64,000 nucleotides of DNA. Origin: Coprinus comatus (taxonomy: Eukaryota; Basidiomycota; Agaricomycetes; Agaricales; Agaricaceae). The notes under the pieces were generated by a model. The model ran no database searches, was not told where the DNA came from, and saw nothing but the letters and a program-made list of their open reading frames with translations. The DNA is taken from NCBI GenBank assembly GCA_034638255.1, contig JAWPGT010000010.1, positions 248,001 through 312,000 of the forward strand, in the 5' to 3' direction. Numbering within the stretch: the first letter of the stretch is position 1; each line of letters begins with the position of its first letter. The position numbers were made by a program, and so were the translations under genes. Shown piece after piece: positions 61,701 to 64,000 of this stretch.

Positions 61701-62228
61701 CCATTTAAAGTGAGTTGTTTTTTTTCAGGGATTCCCTGAGCTCGACAGGGATATCAAGATCTAATCATTTCACACCACATTTCCCCCTTTCAGGAACCGT
61801 TGTATCTACCAAGTAATTGCGAACTTCAAGTTTCAATTTGGAGATTAACAAATGAAAGACAAGTATGGTACGAATGGCATGCGGAATCATTTTTAAATGT
61901 TCCTGTTATACATTCAAAAGAAGATTTATCATCATCATCATCATCTATACCTTTACCATTCTCTCCATTATCTACTGGTGGTAGTGGTAGTGGTCATAGT
62001 AGTATGCCAAGTCCTTTGGTAGATGATGATTCGTTTTTTAGTCTTGCTAGAACTCCTGGTTGGATTCAGACACAATTACAACAACAACAACAACAACAGA
62101 GGAGAGGTTCGATGGGGACTTTAGGAGGAGGAGGAGGACAAGTGGGAGGATTGGTTTGGGAGTGTGTTAAGATTGGACATACAGGATTGCATAATCCTGG
62201 TGGAAGGAGTAGTTGGATTGGGTTGTAA
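58732..62228 (+). CDS. SKB1: PRMT5 / Skb1 / Hsl7 protein arginine methyltransferase (type II)
   Basis: Symmetric arginine dimethylation of histones and Sm proteins in eukaryotes. The N-terminal TIM-barrel part shows [59 protein letters not shown] and [20 protein letters not shown]. The catalytic part shows [40 protein letters not shown], the SAM-binding motif [40 protein letters not shown] and the double-E loop [20 protein letters not shown]. The beta-barrel includes [40 protein letters not shown] and [20 protein letters not shown], ending at [12 protein letters not shown] and TAA-type stop at 62228. Low-complexity inserts typical of this genome occur: [18 protein letters not shown] (61120-61180) and a Q run near 62080. 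About ten introns. Tandem with the ankyrin gene, 85 bp apart. Confidence 0.96.
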
Positions 62229-62515
62229 AGTGTTGGGTGTTTGGGATGTAGGTGCTTCTAGTATATTTACGGAGTGGTATTTACGTAGGATTTTTTGGTT
62301 GTGTGTGGAACAAGGATTTGAAGTTTGGACTTGCTTATCTTATATATGAATGAGAATGTTTTGGGTCTGATTTACGGGTTATGAATTACAAAAGAGTTGA
62401 TGATGATTTATTTAATGATGCTTAGGGGTGGATGTTAAACATAAAGGAGAAGGTGGATAGAAAGGAGATTATAATTATTCCTCCAACCATTATGGACCTT
62501 TGCCACCTACGCCCT

Positions 62516-62769
62516 TTATTTACGCTCACATACACAACGATCTTCCTCCTTGACATTGGCCATGACCTACTCTGCGTCAGTTCATGCAACGAATTTACAC
62601 TGAAGAGTCCTTACCGTGTCCTTATGTTTGCCACAGCCCTGAAAATCCTTTTTAGCACTGGCATCTTACGTAGAAATATAATAGTACTCACAGCCCATGT
62701 AGTCTTTCCACATTTGTCGCAGGTTACGGTGTAACACATGTTGACAAGTTGAGTATCAGTTTGCTTCAT
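62516..62769 (-). CDS. Tiny conserved Cys-rich protein (TCDKCGKTTW family)
   Basis: Three short exons (62769 to about 62688; about 62640-62617; about 62563-62516) assemble into roughly 50 residues: MKQTDTQLVNMCYTVTCDKC, GKTTWAGCGKHKDT, then VMANVKEEDRCVCERK and TAA at 62518-62516. The ordered cysteines (CDKC, GCGKH, CVC) suggest a small zinc-binding module. I recognise this as a widespread, uncharacterised fungal mini-protein; comparable proteins read TCDKCGKTTWxGCGxH near the N-terminus. It converges on PRMT5. Too short for ordinary ORF calling, so it is supported by splice-site fit (donor GTGAGT, acceptor TTTCAG, donor GTAAGG) and cysteine pattern. Confidence 0.82.
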
Positions 62770-64000
62770 GGTCTGTAGTGTATGTGAGTTAGTAGTGTTT
62801 GGATGTTGTAGAAGACCAGGCTTACAGTTATAGATGATGGTGGTATTGATTCAAGATTTGCTACTTCTTAGACTCGACGAAGCTATATGATGACACACGT
62901 TTCCCATTAGATGGTTCCTGGTGGAACCATGTAGAACAAAAGATCGAGAAAAAGGAGTTTCTGGACCGAACTAGACTATGCGTGACCACTGATGATTTTA
63001 GCTGATCTTGGTCAGACTCCTTTCCAGTCACGGGGCACTGGGAAGGAGTGGGGTCAGCGAGCACATATTGGTGAACGCAATCTGTGTGAGCAAAATGAAC
63101 CGACTTATATCATATATGTTTTTTTTTGTGTCAGAGCTTTTTGTGGTATGAAACAATTGACATCTACTCTTGATTCTTAAACCTTGAAGAGAAACAACCT
63201 TGAAAACCAAATTCACGTCCACAGCTAGATTTTGCATCAAACTCCTTGATACTTCTGGTTCTCACCTTCTATTAGGCCAATAACTCTGAAAATTGTAGCA
63301 AACATTTCCGAGCTGGTACATCCGTAGGATTTGATTTAGTTTCAAGACATTTTGAATCTTCATAGCAATGCCAAAGTTTATCTCGCAGTACAACTTTGAC
63401 TAGATCTGGCATCATACAATATTGTTGGACTTTCCTCTGTATAGTGATTGCGTATAAGTATGAGTATATGTGTTGTACAGCACATGTTTTTGTTTTTAGA
63501 AGAAAGATAGGAAATTATGACTTAATGAGATATGTATACATCAATGTCATATATCCAAGTTTCTTGAGATATTTATACTATGCAGTGGTAACAACCAACA
63601 TAAATCATGGATTCTCCATAAAGAAGAAATAGAGATTCACATACAACCGGCGCAAAAAGCAACGTAAACAATGAAAACTAATCACACCCACACCATAACC
63701 ACGTCCATTAGCTCTATTAAAAATGGCATGCAAAAAATCCCACCGCAAACGTCACTCCAGCCAACTAACAGCCTCTAGTCAGATATTTGTTTCAAGTTCA
63801 GTCCCAACAACAAGTTGACATATATATATAATATCACTGTGTCGGGGACTGGTGCGAGAGCACCGCTACGATCTATATTGGGACATGGCCTTGAATAGGA
63901 GAAATGGGGAGTAAGAAAGGAGACTACATGTGTGTAAAGTGGGGTACGGTAACTATGAAAGTTTTGAGCATCTGTGCATTGTTCTTCGGATAAAAAAGAG
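62770..64000. other. 1.2-kb AT-rich stretch to the window edge
   Basis: No coding signal of a known family on either strand. Contains a TATATATATAT run at 63821-63830. A gene crossing the right border cannot be excluded. Confidence 0.4.

Overview
The window is a nuclear segment from a filamentous fungus, almost certainly a basidiomycete of the Agaricomycetes. The genes are cut by many short introns (about 45-70 bp, GT-AG). They include an Agaricomycete-type sesquiterpene synthase, a DUF6534-type seven-helix protein, a PrtT-like Zn2Cys6 regulator and a PAS-GATA factor. Gene-dense, moderately GC-rich blocks alternate with AT-rich intergenic stretches of 2-4 kb. I see no intact transposon, rRNA, secure tRNA or CRISPR array. 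All calls come from reading the sequence and recognising families; no database search was run.

Layout. 1-3364: 3' part of a TRAP-alpha/IRC22 gene, then WDR82/Swd2 and RPB5 sharing a 95-bp divergent promoter. 3365-6992: apparently empty. 6993-8262: sesquiterpene synthase. 8263-11339: apparently empty. 11340-14725: one minus-strand reading frame carrying cystathionine beta-lyase followed directly by mevalonate kinase, which looks like a gene fusion. 14822-17433: VPS71/ZNHIT1 and homocitrate synthase. 17434-20276: non-coding, with a degenerate tandem repeat. 20277-22124: TmpA-like membrane reductase. 22878-25518: SelO pseudokinase. 25849-28870: two divergent single-pass membrane proteins, one with an SH3 domain. 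31212-38487: a short Zn2Cys6 protein lacking the regulatory domain, then a full-length Zn2Cys6 factor. 39629-42602: thiamine pyrophosphokinase, MOCS2A and CCDC174. 42860-43030: an unexplained GC-rich structured island. 43256-50470: DUF6534 protein, SDS22 and a universal-stress-protein-domain protein. 50471-54347: purine-rich low-complexity DNA. 54348-62769: PAS-GATA factor, ankyrin protein, PRMT5 and a tiny Cys-rich protein. 62770-64000: nothing recognised.

Most genes are conserved housekeeping functions: transcription and chromatin (RPB5, WDR82, VPS71, PRMT5), phosphatase regulation (SDS22), lysine and methionine biosynthesis (homocitrate synthase, cystathionine beta-lyase), sterol and terpene precursor supply (mevalonate kinase), cofactors (thiamine diphosphate, molybdopterin) and ER translocation. 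The most unusual items are the cystathionine beta-lyase/mevalonate kinase fusion, a terpene synthase 3 kb from that mevalonate kinase, and the truncated Zn2Cys6 protein upstream of its likely full-length relative.
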